Positions 56,076 through 64,000 are shown, numbered from the stretch's first letter. The stretch is DNA of 64,000 bases from Variovorax terrae (GCF_022809125.1 NZ_JALGBI010000002.1:133685-197684); one strand, 5' to 3'. Translations and numbers: made by a program. Notes: generated from the sequence alone by a model not told the origin.

Positions 56076-56115
56076 GAAACCGATTTCTGAATTATAAGAA
56101 ACCGGTTTCTGTCAA
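56076..56115 (-). promoter_or_regulatory. LacI-controlled promoter of the ABC/kinase operon
   Basis: Two LacI-type palindromes, GAAACCGATTTC (56076-56087) and GAAACCGGTTTC (56098-56109), stand 22 bp apart, two helical turns. On the minus strand a perfect TTGACA (56110-56115) and TATAAT (56091-56096) flank the upstream operator with only 13 bp between them, so the true -10 or -35 may be shifted. Either way the operator sits inside the core promoter and the second just downstream, suiting repression by the LacI protein encoded next door. Confidence 0.8.
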
Positions 56116-56341
56116 AAATTCGTAGTAACCCTGATGGGGTTTGGAGCGCCTGGGGCGCTCCGGGTTTCCTGGCCGGTGCCGGACGGCCGCCGGGCCGGCG
56201 GGCATGGCGCCGCGAGGCGCGCGCGGGAACTCCTGATTTGATAGCTGGAAAGGACCAGGGGACGAGGACATCGGGCCGATTTGGCTTGAAAAATCCGCCG
56301 CCGGGCCGTTTTCTCGCCGCCGCCCGCCGGCCGGCCCCGCT
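56110..56341. other. Intergenic stretch between promoter and lacI stop
   Basis: No gene seen. It contains a GC-rich inverted repeat GGAGCGCC-TGG-GGCGCTCC at 56143-56161 (no T-run on the lacI strand, so a doubtful terminator) and, from 56234, copy 7 of the dispersed repeat. Confidence 0.6.
56234..56290 (+). repeat. Dispersed GCTAT-N7-ATAGC repeat, copy 7 (truncated core)
   Basis: Begins TGATTTGATAGCTGGAAAGG, then ACCAGGGGACGAGGACATCG and GGCCGATTTGGC. The 5' arm is lost but the second arm and the long flank match copy 6. Confidence 0.7.
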
Positions 56342-57442
56342 TCAGGCCGGCGCCAGCGAGCCCAGCGACGAACCCCGCACCACTAGTTGCCCTGGCAGCA
56401 GGATCTGGCGCGGCGGCAGCACCAGCCCCTGCAGCCGCTCGATCAGGCAGTTGGCCGCGAGCCGCCCGAGGTCGTCGGTGGGCTGCGCGATGGTGGTGAT
56501 GCCCGGGCCGACATGCGGCGCCCAGTCGGTGTCGTCGAAGCCGACCAGGCCCAGCTCCCGGCCCCAGTGCCAGCCCAGCCGCGCCATCGCGCCGGCCAGC
56601 CTCAGGGTGATCACCGAGTTGCTCGACAGCACGGCGGCGCGGCGCGGCGCGGCCTGCGCGCGCCAGGCCCGCAGGGCCTCGGCCAGCGCGTCGGTGGCGC
56701 CGTCGCCGTCCTGGCTCTCGAAGGTCTGGCCGCGCACGCCATCGGCCTGCTGCGCGAAGGCGCGGAACGCCGCCTCGCGCTCCAGGCGCGAGCTCACGCC
56801 GCGCATCGGCTCGGTCACGTAGAGCAGGTCGCGCCAGCCCTGCTCGGCTAGGTGGCCGGCCGCCATGTGCACGGCGCTGGCGTTGTCCAGCGAGACGAAA
56901 TCGGCCTGCAGCCCGCTGTGGCGGCGGTCCACCAGCACCACGGGGCGGCCCTGGCGCGCGCCGTCCACCACCGCGCCGGCGTCGCGCCCGAGCGTGTTGA
57001 GGATGAAGCCTTCCACCTGGTAGGAGGCCAGCGCCTCGATCGCGGCGCGCTCGCGGCCGCTGTCGTTGCCCAGGTTGAACAGCATCAGCAGGTAGCCCGC
57101 CTGCTGGCAGGCGCGCTCGGCGCCGCGCAGCACGGCCACCGAGAACGGGTTGGTCACATCGGCCACCACCAGCCCGATCAGCCGCGAGCGCCCGCGCTTG
57201 AGCGCGCGCGCCATCGGGCTGGGCGAGTAGCCCAGGGCCGCGACGGCGGTTTCGACGCGCGTGGCGATGTCGGGCGTGAGCAGGGTCTCGCGGTGATTCA
57301 GGAAGCGCGACACCGTGGCCTTGGACACGCCGGCGGCGCGCGCGACGTCGTCGATCGTGGCGCGGCGGGCGCCGGGCGGGGCGGAGGCATCTGGCGTGGG
57401 GCGGGCGGCAGCGCGTGCACGCGGGGGGCGGGGGTCGGGCAT
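56342..57442 (-). CDS. LacI-family transcriptional repressor
   Basis: A 366-residue regulator. The N-terminal HTH with hinge is DVARAAGVSKATVSRFLN (about 33-50), preceded by an unusual Pro/Arg/Ala-rich tail of about 28 residues. The ligand domain spans about 90-360 (LIGLVVADVTNPFSVAVLRG, ELGLVGFDDTDWAPHVGPGI). Its own promoter has the palindrome GAAACCAGTTTC and the downstream operon has two more, so it probably represses both and is released by a sugar-acid ligand. It is closest in type to GntR/IdnR-like LacI proteins (gluconate-type), consistent with the kinase in the operon. Confidence 0.95.
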   Translation of the reverse strand: MPDPRPPRARAAARPTPDASAPPGARRATIDDVARAAGVSKATVSRFLNHRETLLTPDIATRVETAVAALGYSPSPMARALKRGRSRLIGLVVADVTNPFSVAVLRGAERACQQAGYLLMLFNLGNDSGRERAAIEALASYQVEGFILNTLGRDAGAVVDGARQGRPVVLVDRRHSGLQADFVSLDNASAVHMAAGHLAEQGWRDLLYVTEPMRGVSSRLEREAAFRAFAQQADGVRGQTFESQDGDGATDALAEALRAWRAQAAPRRAAVLSSNSVITLRLAGAMARLGWHWGRELGLVGFDDTDWAPHVGPGITTIAQPTDDLGRLAANCLIERLQGLVLPPRQILLPGQLVVRGSSLGSLAPA

Positions 57443-57468
57443 GAAGGGGGCGGGCGAAGGGGCGGGGT

Positions 57469-57488
57469 GACTGAAACCAGTTTCAGTC
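57469..57488. promoter_or_regulatory. LacI autoregulatory operator
   Basis: Inverted repeat GACTGAAAC-CA-GTTTCAGTC, arms of 9 bp, 27 bp upstream of the lacI ATG. It has the same GAAACC..GTTTC core as the two operators of the ABC operon, so it completes a three-site regulon. Confidence 0.85.
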
Positions 57489-57542
57489 GATGCAGGGATG
57501 ATAGCGCCCGGCTGCGCCGGCTGTCCAGCCGCGCGTGCGCGT

Positions 57543-58196
57543 TCAGGGCGACGAGGCCGTGAAGCTGATCTGGCCGGTGTAGACGCCGGCGCGCTGCGTC
57601 GCCAGCGGGTTGTACGAGAAAGTCCAGTTGGCGCTGCGCACCGTGACCAGGTTGGAAAAGGCCGTGCCCGTGACGTTCACCGCCGGCCCGGTGCCGGTGT
57701 TGGGCACCACGGGCGCGGGCAGGTTGGCGTCGCTGGAGCTCAGCACGATCTGCGACAGCGGAATGTTGTTGGCGCCGCTGTTCAACGGCGTCGTGGCCGT
57801 GGCCCGGATGCTGATCTGGCCGGCGTTGCTGCGCACTTCGACCGGCAGGCTGGTCGCTGCCGCCGTGAAGGCCGGCAAGGCGCCATTCCAGACCACGGTG
57901 GTGTTGTTGCCGGCAACCGGCACCACGGCGCCGGCGGGAATGGCGGGCACGGCATTGAAGGCCACGGTATCCACCGTGGCGCTGGCCGTGGGGAACGCGC
58001 CCGTGCCGACGCGAAAGAAGATGAACTTGCCGATGTTGAGCACGAAATCGAGGTTGGCGGTGGACGAGTTCGTGCCGGTGCTGCCCTGGTGGGCCAGGGC
58101 GCTTGGCAGGGTGCCGCCCAGCGCCAGCAGCAGCGCAAGCGCCCGCAGGGCGGGCTGGCGCAGGCGCGGGGGAGGGCACGCGGGCAGGGGCGTCAT
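57543..58196 (-). CDS. Pilus-like subunit 4 (secreted beta-sandwich protein)
   Basis: A 217-residue secreted protein (signal peptide ALRALALLLALGGTLPSALA). The mature part, rich in Thr/Ala/Val/Asn, contains LDFVLNIGKFIFFRVGTG near the start and ends AGVYTGQISFTAS, as donor-strand-type fimbrial subunits and spore coat U (SCPU) proteins do. It shares the K-x-I/L-x-x-R-V-G-T/S block with the two subunits at 60260 and 60908. Last gene of the operon, after the chaperone gene. The division of labour among subunits is unknown. Confidence 0.8.
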   Translation of the reverse strand: MTPLPACPPPRLRQPALRALALLLALGGTLPSALAHQGSTGTNSSTANLDFVLNIGKFIFFRVGTGAFPTASATVDTVAFNAVPAIPAGAVVPVAGNNTTVVWNGALPAFTAAATSLPVEVRSNAGQISIRATATTPLNSGANNIPLSQIVLSSSDANLPAPVVPNTGTGPAVNVTGTAFSNLVTVRSANWTFSYNPLATQRAGVYTGQISFTASSP

Positions 58197-58214
58197 GGCG
58201 GAGGCGGCGGGAGG

Positions 58215-59075
58215 CTACTTGAACTCGGCATTCACCTTGAAGCTGCCCAGGTCCCAGTCGAGTTGGCCGCTGGCCCGGACCGGCAGCACCACCTCGGGCG
58301 GCTTCTGGCCGGACTCGGCTTTCGGCAGCAGCGGCAGGGTGCGGGTCTGGCCCGGCATGATGGGCGTGCCCTCGGGCAGCAGGTCGAACTTCAGCCCCTT
58401 GGCGTCCACCGCCTCCAGGCCGCCTTCGAGGCGGCCGTGGGCATCGCCCTGGTTGCCGACCGTGATCACGGGGGTGCGCTTGCCGTTGATCTCCTTGACG
58501 CCGACCTGCTGCACCTCGAGCCTGGGTTCGGCACCGTTGATCATCACGTACACCGCCACCGCGATGCGCCCGCTCACGGGCAGGCTCAGGCTGGCGCCGC
58601 CGCTTTGCAGCTGGGCCCGGTAGGCCGGCTCCACGCCCTCGATGGCCAGCATGAAGCGGCACTCGCCGCGCGGCGCATCGGCCGGGATGTCGACCTGGAA
58701 GCGGAACGCGGTCTTGGCCTGGGGCATGACTCGCAGCAGCTTGCGCTCCAGCGTCACCCAGGGCCGGCAGCTGCCCGGCAGCAGCTCGTCGTGGTAGCCC
58801 ACTTCGCCGCTCTCGGAGTAGGTCCAGTCGAGCGTGCGCACCGACACCTCGGACGGGGCGGTGCCCACGTTGAAGATGTTGAGCGACTGGCCGATGCGGG
58901 CGCCGCTCTTGCCCGTGACTTCGAAGCGCGAAGGCGAGATCGCAACCTCGAACGAAGCGGCCAGGGCCGGCAGGCCGGCGCTGGCCAGCGCCAGGGCGCC
59001 CAGCAGGCGGGCTGCCTGCCGGCGCAGGGCAGAGCGTCCATCGACGCTGCGGCCCAGGAGAGAAAAGGGAGTCAT
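58215..59075 (-). CDS. PapD-like periplasmic pilus chaperone
   Basis: A 286-residue protein with a signal peptide (LLGALALASAGLPALAASFE). The first Ig-like domain carries ISPSRFEVTGKSGARIGQSL and FNVGTAPSEVSVRTLDWTYS, the F1/G1-strand region ends with AKTAFRFQVDIPADAPRGEC, and a second domain follows (VGVKEINGKRTPVITVGNQG). These features recall PapD/CsuC-like chaperones that donate a strand to subunits. It is longer than usual (about 230) because of the second domain loops. The ATG overlaps the stop of the preceding gene by 4 bp. Confidence 0.78.
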   Translation of the reverse strand: MTPFSLLGRSVDGRSALRRQAARLLGALALASAGLPALAASFEVAISPSRFEVTGKSGARIGQSLNIFNVGTAPSEVSVRTLDWTYSESGEVGYHDELLPGSCRPWVTLERKLLRVMPQAKTAFRFQVDIPADAPRGECRFMLAIEGVEPAYRAQLQSGGASLSLPVSGRIAVAVYVMINGAEPRLEVQQVGVKEINGKRTPVITVGNQGDAHGRLEGGLEAVDAKGLKFDLLPEGTPIMPGQTRTLPLLPKAESGQKPPEVVLPVRASGQLDWDLGSFKVNAEFK

Positions 59076-59599
59076 GGGGAAACCTCGATTTCGAAATAGG
59101 ACTCGAACCCGAACTGGCCGTCGCGCGGCCGCTGCAGCTCGCGCAGGTCGAGCTGGAAGCTCAGGTCCAGGCCGTCGCTCATCCAGGCCTCGCGCACCGT
59201 GCCGGTCCATACCAGCTGGCGCTCGCCTGGCCGGGCACTGCCGCTGGCGAACAGGCCGTAGCCGCGCCAGTCCACGCGCAGGCCGGCCGGCGAGCGCAGG
59301 CCGTTGATCTGGGCCGGAACGACGTAGTAGATGCGGGCCTGGCGGCCGACGTAGCGGGCGGTGGCCAGCTTGTAGTCGACGCGGCCGAACTTCACGGTGG
59401 CCGTGACCGGGTTCAGGCTGTCGGCCAGCGGCCGGCCTTCGTTGCTCATCACGACCTGGGCCGGCACGCGGCTGCGCGGCGAGGCGCTGTCGTCGAGTCG
59501 GTCGGCCGCGGCCACGGGGCTGGCAGCGCCCGCCAGCAGGGCCGCCGCCAGAGCCCACGACCCGGCGCGTGGCGTCAGCAGAGCAGGCCGGCGCGTCAT
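59072..59599 (-). CDS. Small secreted protein of the pilus-like operon
   Basis: A 175-residue secreted protein (signal peptide AGSWALAAALLAGAASPVAA). The mature part is beta-rich (AQVVMSNEGRPLADSLNPVT, KFGRVDYKLATARYVGRQAR, IYYVVPAQINGLRSPAGLRV) without recognised motif. Overlaps of 4 bp with both neighbours (chaperone and a subunit gene) show tight co-expression. It could be a minor subunit, tip adapter or second chaperone. Confidence 0.75.
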   Translation of the reverse strand: MTRRPALLTPRAGSWALAAALLAGAASPVAAADRLDDSASPRSRVPAQVVMSNEGRPLADSLNPVTATVKFGRVDYKLATARYVGRQARIYYVVPAQINGLRSPAGLRVDWRGYGLFASGSARPGERQLVWTGTVREAWMSDGLDLSFQLDLRELQRPRDGQFGFESYFEIEVSP

Positions 59600-60249
59600 A
59601 GGTTGGTGGCGGTGTACACCACGCGGCCCTGGTAGGTGCCCGACGGGTACAGCGTGGCGTTGTCGTACTGGAAGATCAGCACGTTTCGCATGGTGAGCGT
59701 GCCGCCGAACAAGCCGGAGGCCTGGCTTCTGCTGGCGAGGGGCTGGCCGGCCGCGCCGTTGAAGGTGCCGGTCTGGATGTCGCCGCCCCCCGCATCAAGG
59801 TTGTAGGAGGTCCAGCTGATGGTGCTGAACGGAATGAGGGTGGTGCCGCAGCCGGTGCCGCCCACGCAGCTCAGGCCGGCGGAGGAATCCACGCTCAGGG
59901 CCAGGGTGTAGGTGCCGAAGAGCCCGGGCATCGCCGCATCGATCTGGATTTCCGTGCCGTTTGCCGGGGTGGTCGCCGGGGTGCCGTTGCCGGGTGTGCC
60001 CGTGACGGGCACCGGGTTCAGGAACAGGCTGGCGCTGTTGACGTTGAAGGTGACGTTGTTGACCGTGGCGTTGGCCGAGCCGACCCGCAGCGTGACACTC
60101 TGCGCCGGAAAGAAACCGCCGGCCCAGGTGAACACCGCCTGCGCATCCTGTGCAAAGAACAGGGCGATCGCGCCCAGGGCGGCGCCCAGCGCCGTGCGTG
60201 CCGGGGTGGCGCGGGCGCCGGCGCGGTGCGGCGCGGCCTGGGCGTTCAT
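59596..60249 (-). CDS. Pilus-like subunit 3 (secreted beta-sandwich protein)
   Basis: A 217-residue protein with signal peptide (ALGAALGAIALFFAQDAQA). It contains AQSVTLRVGSANATVNNVTF, related to the K/T-L-x-L-R-V-G-S-x-x-T-V-x block of the other subunits, a cysteine pair (LSCVGGTGCG), and ends YPSGTYQGRVVYTATNL, matching the C-termini of the sister subunits. A structural or specialised subunit is likely. Confidence 0.8.
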   Translation of the reverse strand: MNAQAAPHRAGARATPARTALGAALGAIALFFAQDAQAVFTWAGGFFPAQSVTLRVGSANATVNNVTFNVNSASLFLNPVPVTGTPGNGTPATTPANGTEIQIDAAMPGLFGTYTLALSVDSSAGLSCVGGTGCGTTLIPFSTISWTSYNLDAGGGDIQTGTFNGAAGQPLASRSQASGLFGGTLTMRNVLIFQYDNATLYPSGTYQGRVVYTATNL

Positions 60250-60259
60250 GGGCGTGGCC

Positions 60260-60895
60260 TCAGAGGCTGGTCGCCGTGTAGGTCACCACGGAGCTGTAGG
60301 CACCAGCCAGCCAGGTCGCGGGCGTGCCGCCCAGGGCATAGGCCCAGTTGGACGACACCAGGGTGTTGGCCGCAATGGCGGGGGTGGCCGCGCAGGAGCC
60401 CAGGTTGGCGCCCGGGTGAGGCAGTGTTCCCGTCGCGGTCACCGCGAAATTGGCCAGCGTCGGGCCGCCCGCGCCAATCGCCGTGGCGGCGCAGTTGACG
60501 GTGGAGCCGGTGGAGTTGCTCCACGCCGCCACCGCCAGCGCGGCGGGGTCGGCCGAGGTGCTCACGGTCGGCGCAGTGCCGTTCCAGGTGACGGGGGCAT
60601 TGTTGGCGGTCACCGAGGGGGTCGTGGGTGTGGCCGGAATGCTGAAGCCCGTCGTCCAGGACAGCGTATCGATGGTGCCCCCGCTCGAACCGACCTTCAG
60701 CAGGATCAGCTTGGGCACGGTGACGCTCAGGTTGACGCGCGCGGTGGCGGTGACGACGCCCGTGCCGACGGCACTGTAGCCATAGGTGCTTTCGGCATGC
60801 GCAGGCGCGCTGGCCGCCAGCGCCAGGCACAGCAGGCCCGGCGCGGCGGACAGGCGCCGCAGCCGCCGGCCCCGGGGAGAGAGGATGTACTGCAT
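60260..60895 (-). CDS. Pilus-like subunit 2, paralogue of subunit 1
   Basis: A 211-residue protein with signal peptide ending ASAPAHA. The mature N-terminus ESTYGYSAVGTG is followed by NLSVTVPKLILLKVGSSGGT, and the C-terminus is SSVVTYTATSL. It is a clear paralogue of the gene just upstream (60908), from which it differs by point changes and small gaps. Two internal cysteines (VNCAATAIG, GSCAATPAI) may form a disulfide. Expected to be a main or minor pilin-like subunit. Confidence 0.83.
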   Translation of the reverse strand: MQYILSPRGRRLRRLSAAPGLLCLALAASAPAHAESTYGYSAVGTGVVTATARVNLSVTVPKLILLKVGSSGGTIDTLSWTTGFSIPATPTTPSVTANNAPVTWNGTAPTVSTSADPAALAVAAWSNSTGSTVNCAATAIGAGGPTLANFAVTATGTLPHPGANLGSCAATPAIAANTLVSSNWAYALGGTPATWLAGAYSSVVTYTATSL

Positions 60896-60907
60896 TGCGA
60901 GGGCTCC

Positions 60908-61549
60908 TTACAGGGTGGTGGCGGTGTAGGTCATCTGCTGGGTGTAGCTGCCGGCCGCTGCGCCAGCCAGTGCCGAGGCCGAGACGGAGAACACCCAGTT
61001 CGAGCTCACGATGGTGTTGCGCGTGAAGGTCGTGGTGGCGTTGGTGCCCGTGTCGGTGCCCGGGTGGGCGAGGCCGCCGCCGGAGACAGCAGTGCTGGCC
61101 ACCGTGACGTCCGCGGCGGTCAGGCCGGCGCCGCCTGCCAGCGCCGTCGTGACGGCGGCGTCGACCTTGCCGCCGCCCGAGGCGTTGGTCCAGGCCCAGG
61201 CCTGCACCGAGCTGGAGGTGGCGGTGGTCCAGACCGGCGCCGTGCCGTCCCAGCCCGAGGCGTTGTTGCTGCCGTCGGTCAACGGGTTGTTCACGCCGCC
61301 CGGGATGCCGGTGTTGAGGGCCGCCGTGAGGTTGGCCGAGTTCACGGTGGTGCCGCTGCTGCCCACGCGCAGCAGGATCAGCTTGGGCACGACGATGTTG
61401 ATGTCGAGTTTGGCCGTGGCGGTGCGGGCGCCGCTCGTGCCGGTCGCGTCGTAGCCGTACTGGCTCTCGGCGCGTGCACCGAGGCTGGCGGCGAGGGTCA
61501 GCAGGGCGCCGGTGAGGACGGCGGCGCGTTGGAGATGCAGGAGGTTCAT
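60908..61549 (-). CDS. Pilus-like subunit 1 (secreted beta-sandwich protein)
   Basis: A 213-residue protein with signal peptide (LTGALLTLAASLGARA). The mature sequence begins ESQYGYDATGTSGARTATAK, runs into INIVVPKLILLRVGSSGTTV and ends TQQMTYTATTL. The pattern (N-terminal strand, beta-rich middle, conserved aromatic-Thr-Ala-Thr-x-Leu end) suits subunits assembled by strand exchange. First subunit gene after the outer-membrane protein, about 105 bp downstream of it. Confidence 0.83.
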   Translation of the reverse strand: MNLLHLQRAAVLTGALLTLAASLGARAESQYGYDATGTSGARTATAKLDINIVVPKLILLRVGSSGTTVNSANLTAALNTGIPGGVNNPLTDGSNNASGWDGTAPVWTTATSSSVQAWAWTNASGGGKVDAAVTTALAGGAGLTAADVTVASTAVSGGGLAHPGTDTGTNATTTFTRNTIVSSNWVFSVSASALAGAAAGSYTQQMTYTATTL

Positions 61550-61653
61550 GGCAAAGGTTTCCTTTCTTTCGCTTTCAGGTTGAGAAACAAACGGGAACAG
61601 GTCGATGGCCAGGGAGGGATGGCCGGGTGGGGGGCGCAGGCGTCGTTGCATGG

Positions 61654-63900
61654 TCATTCCCCCACCCGCACCACAGGGATGCGCGCGGTGGCCTGGCCAC
61701 GCAGCGGAACATCGACGCTCACGCCCCGGTCCTGCACCGCGCCCCAGGGCAGCGGCACGCTCTCGAGCTTGAGCGTCAGCTGGTGGCGTCCGGTGCCGAC
61801 CAGCGGAAAATCGAAACGGCCGTTGCGGTCGGTGGTGACGCGGTAGCGGCCGTCCAGGATCACCTCGACGTTGGGCACGCCGCCCTCGCCGGGCTGCTGC
61901 TCGCCGTCGCGGTTGACGTCGAAGTACACGATGCCGTCCAGGCTGCCGCCGCCGGCCGAGCCCGGTCCGCGCAGGCCCGCGCCCTGGTAGCTCGAACCGC
62001 CGCTGCCTTCCCAGCGCAGGTAGACGGAGGCGTATTTGTCGTTGCTGCGGCTGACCTGCGGCGCGCCCAGCACCGGCGAGGCCACGTTCACGGTGGCCTG
62101 GTTCATGACCAGCGTGCCGCCCAGGCGCCAGCCGTGCTGCAGCACCTTCTCGAAGTCCAGCGTGCCCGACAGGCCGCGGCTGGTGGCCAGGTTGCTGTCG
62201 CGCGCGGTGTAGCGCAGGCTGCCGCCGATATTCCAGCTGGCCTCGGGCCAGAAGCGGAACACCACCCCGGCGGTGGGCCGCGTTTCGGGGATGCCGTTGC
62301 TGCGGTCGCGCGCCAGGCCCAGGGTGGTGACGAACTCGGGCCGCTGGGTTTCGTAGCGGCCCGCGATCCAGTCCTGCTCCCACTCGATCTCGTCGCCCGT
62401 GGCGGGCAGGCCGTTGGTCACCAGCACCTCGTCGCGGCGCAGCGTCAGGCGCAGGCGGCTGCGCCCCCAGCCGGGCGCCAGGCGGGTCTGGTAGTAGCCG
62501 CTGGCGTAGACGCTGCGCATGCCGGCGCCGAGGTCGGGCAGGCCATTGGTGCCGCTGTCGTAGCGATTGCGGCTCAGGTTGACGTTGGCCCCGACGGTGT
62601 CGTCGCGGTTCAGGCGGTACTGGGCGTTGGCATTCAGGCCGAGGCGGCGGCCTGCCAGGCGGCCCGGGTCGCGGTGCGGGTTCTGGTCTTCCAGGCTCAG
62701 CCCGAAGCCCCAGGTCAGGCGCATGCTGCTGCCGTCCATGCGCCAGTAGGCGCCGCGGTTGTCGGCGGGCAGCAGCAGGTCGCCGAAGCGCAGGTTGGGT
62801 TCGGCGCTGTAGGCGCCCATCTCGTGCCGCAGGCCCCACCAGCGGAAGCCGCCCTCGGCAAAGAAGCCCTGCGCGCTGTTGGCCCGGTCCGCGATCGGGG
62901 CCGAGGTCTGGCTGCGCACGTACATCAGGCGGCCCTTGCCGGTGCTGTTCAGGGAGAGGTCGCTGCCGTAGCCCACGCTGGCGGCCAGGCTGGTGACGTT
63001 GTCGGTCAGGCTCGTGAAGCCGGCGGCGGAGTAGGCGGGAATGCCGCTGGCCTGGTTGACCTGCAGGCCGGCGAAGGTGTCGCCGGACAGGCGCCGGCTG
63101 TAGCCGGCCCAGGCCAGGGAGCCCTGGCTGCGCTCGTAGCCGGGGTAGGGGCCGCCGGCGAGGTTGCCGCGCGCGCCGAAGCCCACGCGCAGGTCGGACA
63201 GGCCGTCGAACACGCGCATGCCGATGCCGCGCACCATGCCGCTGCCCAGCGACAGCCGGTAGGCGCGCGTCAGGGCGTCGGTGATCTCGCTCGACATGTC
63301 GCCCACGGTGGTGTCGGCGAACAGGCTGGGGGTGATGGGAAAGCCGAGGTTGCGCACGGTGAAGCGGGCGCTGGACTTCTCGGTGGCATAGCCCAGCGGG
63401 CCGCCGCCCAGGCCCGCTGCGCCCTGGCTGTCGCGCCAGTCCAGCTGCACCAGGAAATCCCCGTAGTTCAGGGTTTCGCGGCGGTATTCGAGCCGCTGGC
63501 CGAGTTCGGTGGCGCTGCGCAGCGCCAGCCCCGAATCGGAGCGGGCCGTGCCCATGCGCGTTTCGACCACGTAGCCGCGAAAGCCGGTCTGGTCCGGGTC
63601 GGGCGGCCGGTCGTCCTCAGCCATGGACGGCAGCACGCTGGCGTCCATGACCTTGTCTTCGTAGGCCTTGGGTCGGTTAGCCAGCATTTTTCTCAGGCGC
63701 TCCTGTTCGGCCTGGAAGCGGTCCAGGGACTCGACCTGGGGCTGCGGCACGTCCGCGGCCGGAACGCCCGTGCTGCCGGCGGGGCCGGCATGCACGGCCC
63801 CAGCGGCCAGAGAGATGGCCAATGCGATGCATTGCCAACGGCAGGAGGCTCGATATCGTGACTTCCCAACATCTGAAAAATTCTTGCGCACGTACTGCAA
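61654..63900 (-). CDS. Usher-like outer-membrane protein with C-terminal SdrD-like domain
   Basis: A 748-residue secreted protein (hydrophobic segment CIALAISLAAGAVHAGPAGS). A helical segment (RFQAEQERLRKMLANRPKAY) is followed by a long beta-barrel-like region (about 110-640; RFTVRNLGFPITPSLFADTT, GRRLGLNANAQYRLNRDD, AKLAPGWGRSRLRLTL-like strands) and a C-terminal SdrD/CNA-B-type module (GIVYFDVNRDGEQQPGEGGV, YRVTTDRNGRFDFPL). Size and operon position suit an outer-membrane usher, but the FimD/PapC plug and N-terminal signatures are not visible. The start is uncertain: TTG at 63900 or GTG at 63891; no ATG precedes the signal peptide in frame. Confidence 0.72.
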   Translation of the reverse strand: MQYVRKNFSDVGKSRYRASCRWQCIALAISLAAGAVHAGPAGSTGVPAADVPQPQVESLDRFQAEQERLRKMLANRPKAYEDKVMDASVLPSMAEDDRPPDPDQTGFRGYVVETRMGTARSDSGLALRSATELGQRLEYRRETLNYGDFLVQLDWRDSQGAAGLGGGPLGYATEKSSARFTVRNLGFPITPSLFADTTVGDMSSEITDALTRAYRLSLGSGMVRGIGMRVFDGLSDLRVGFGARGNLAGGPYPGYERSQGSLAWAGYSRRLSGDTFAGLQVNQASGIPAYSAAGFTSLTDNVTSLAASVGYGSDLSLNSTGKGRLMYVRSQTSAPIADRANSAQGFFAEGGFRWWGLRHEMGAYSAEPNLRFGDLLLPADNRGAYWRMDGSSMRLTWGFGLSLEDQNPHRDPGRLAGRRLGLNANAQYRLNRDDTVGANVNLSRNRYDSGTNGLPDLGAGMRSVYASGYYQTRLAPGWGRSRLRLTLRRDEVLVTNGLPATGDEIEWEQDWIAGRYETQRPEFVTTLGLARDRSNGIPETRPTAGVVFRFWPEASWNIGGSLRYTARDSNLATSRGLSGTLDFEKVLQHGWRLGGTLVMNQATVNVASPVLGAPQVSRSNDKYASVYLRWEGSGGSSYQGAGLRGPGSAGGGSLDGIVYFDVNRDGEQQPGEGGVPNVEVILDGRYRVTTDRNGRFDFPLVGTGRHQLTLKLESVPLPWGAVQDRGVSVDVPLRGQATARIPVVRVGE

Positions 63901-64000
63901 AACGGCGAATCACCCGGAAAATGACGAGTACAAAAGTTCCTGTTTCTTGGGGTTGTTTTGAGTTTGAAACTATTTGAAACAATTAGAGCGTTAATAGGGA
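63901..64000. promoter_or_regulatory. Upstream region of the pilus-like operon
   Basis: AT-rich leader/promoter region of the operon, cut by the window edge. It holds a tandem TTTGAAAC at 63963 and 63973 (10-bp period), a possible regulator site. No confident -35/-10 pair. Confidence 0.35.

Noticed and set aside
56143..56161. Inverted repeat GGAGCGCC/GGCGCTCC as a lacI terminator
   Set aside because: No T-run follows on the lacI strand and it is 180 bp beyond the stop; left as a minor structure only.

Overview
The window is about 68% GC and densely coded, with long head-to-tail operons on both strands. It most likely comes from a chromosome of a betaproteobacterium of the Comamonadaceae (Variovorax, Acidovorax or Hydrogenophaga type). 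This rests on two Bug/TctC-type solute-binding proteins, the anthraniloyl-CoA pathway, a Kdp system, and two families of short dispersed repeats of the sort common in that family. I see no rRNA, tRNA, transposase, phage gene or CRISPR array.

Layout: (1) 1-7.7 kb: a surface module of a DUF11-repeat giant protein cut by the window edge, a large outer-membrane barrel protein and an OmpA-type lipoprotein. (2) 7.8-8.5 kb: a glutathione S-transferase. (3) 15.5-8.5 kb, minus strand: a compact six-gene operon for aerobic 2-aminobenzoate (anthranilate) breakdown through CoA thioesters (abmA, marR, enoyl-CoA hydratase, acyl-CoA dehydrogenase, abmG, RidA). (4) 15.6-18.2 kb: a cyclopropane-fatty-acid-synthase-type methyltransferase, a DUF1840 protein and a Bug protein. 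(5) 18.3-24.6 kb: a MarR-controlled unit of E1 alpha/beta of a 2-oxoacid/acetoin dehydrogenase type, a TRAP transporter, marR and a separately transcribed cupin; the same palindrome precedes both transcription units. (6) 24.6-26.5 kb: a second Bug protein and a periplasmic rhodanese-like protein without the catalytic cysteine.

(7) 35.4-26.5 kb, minus strand: a Liv-type ABC importer flanked by two different acyl-CoA ligases, with a divergent Crp/Fnr regulator. The pattern suggests uptake and CoA activation of an aromatic or other organic acid. (8) 36.5-46.2 kb: kdpFABC, two small ORFs, a TorF-type porin and kdpDE, led by a 34-codon ORF whose ribosome binding site lies in a perfect inverted repeat. 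(9) 46.3-49.75 kb: an rRNA pseudouridine synthase, then a QseBC/TctDE-like two-component system and a small secreted repeat protein preceded by a response-regulator-type direct repeat. (10) 50.7-49.8 kb: a short-chain dehydrogenase. (11) 57.4-50.9 kb, minus strand: a LacI regulator and its target operon (polar amino-acid-type ABC importer, 2-keto-3-deoxygluconate-kinase-like enzyme, 2-hydroxyacid dehydrogenase). (12) 63.9-57.5 kb, minus strand: a seven-gene pilus-like operon with four related subunits, a PapD-like chaperone, a small secreted protein and an outer-membrane protein that does not look like a canonical FimD/PapC usher.

The most novel parts are the non-canonical pilus-like operon, the DUF11 surface module, the MarR-controlled E1/TRAP/cupin unit, the kdp leader hairpin, and a dispersed 17-bp palindrome repeat that has been read into the coding sequence of two enzymes of the anthranilate operon. 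All functions are inferred from reading motifs; no database search was run.
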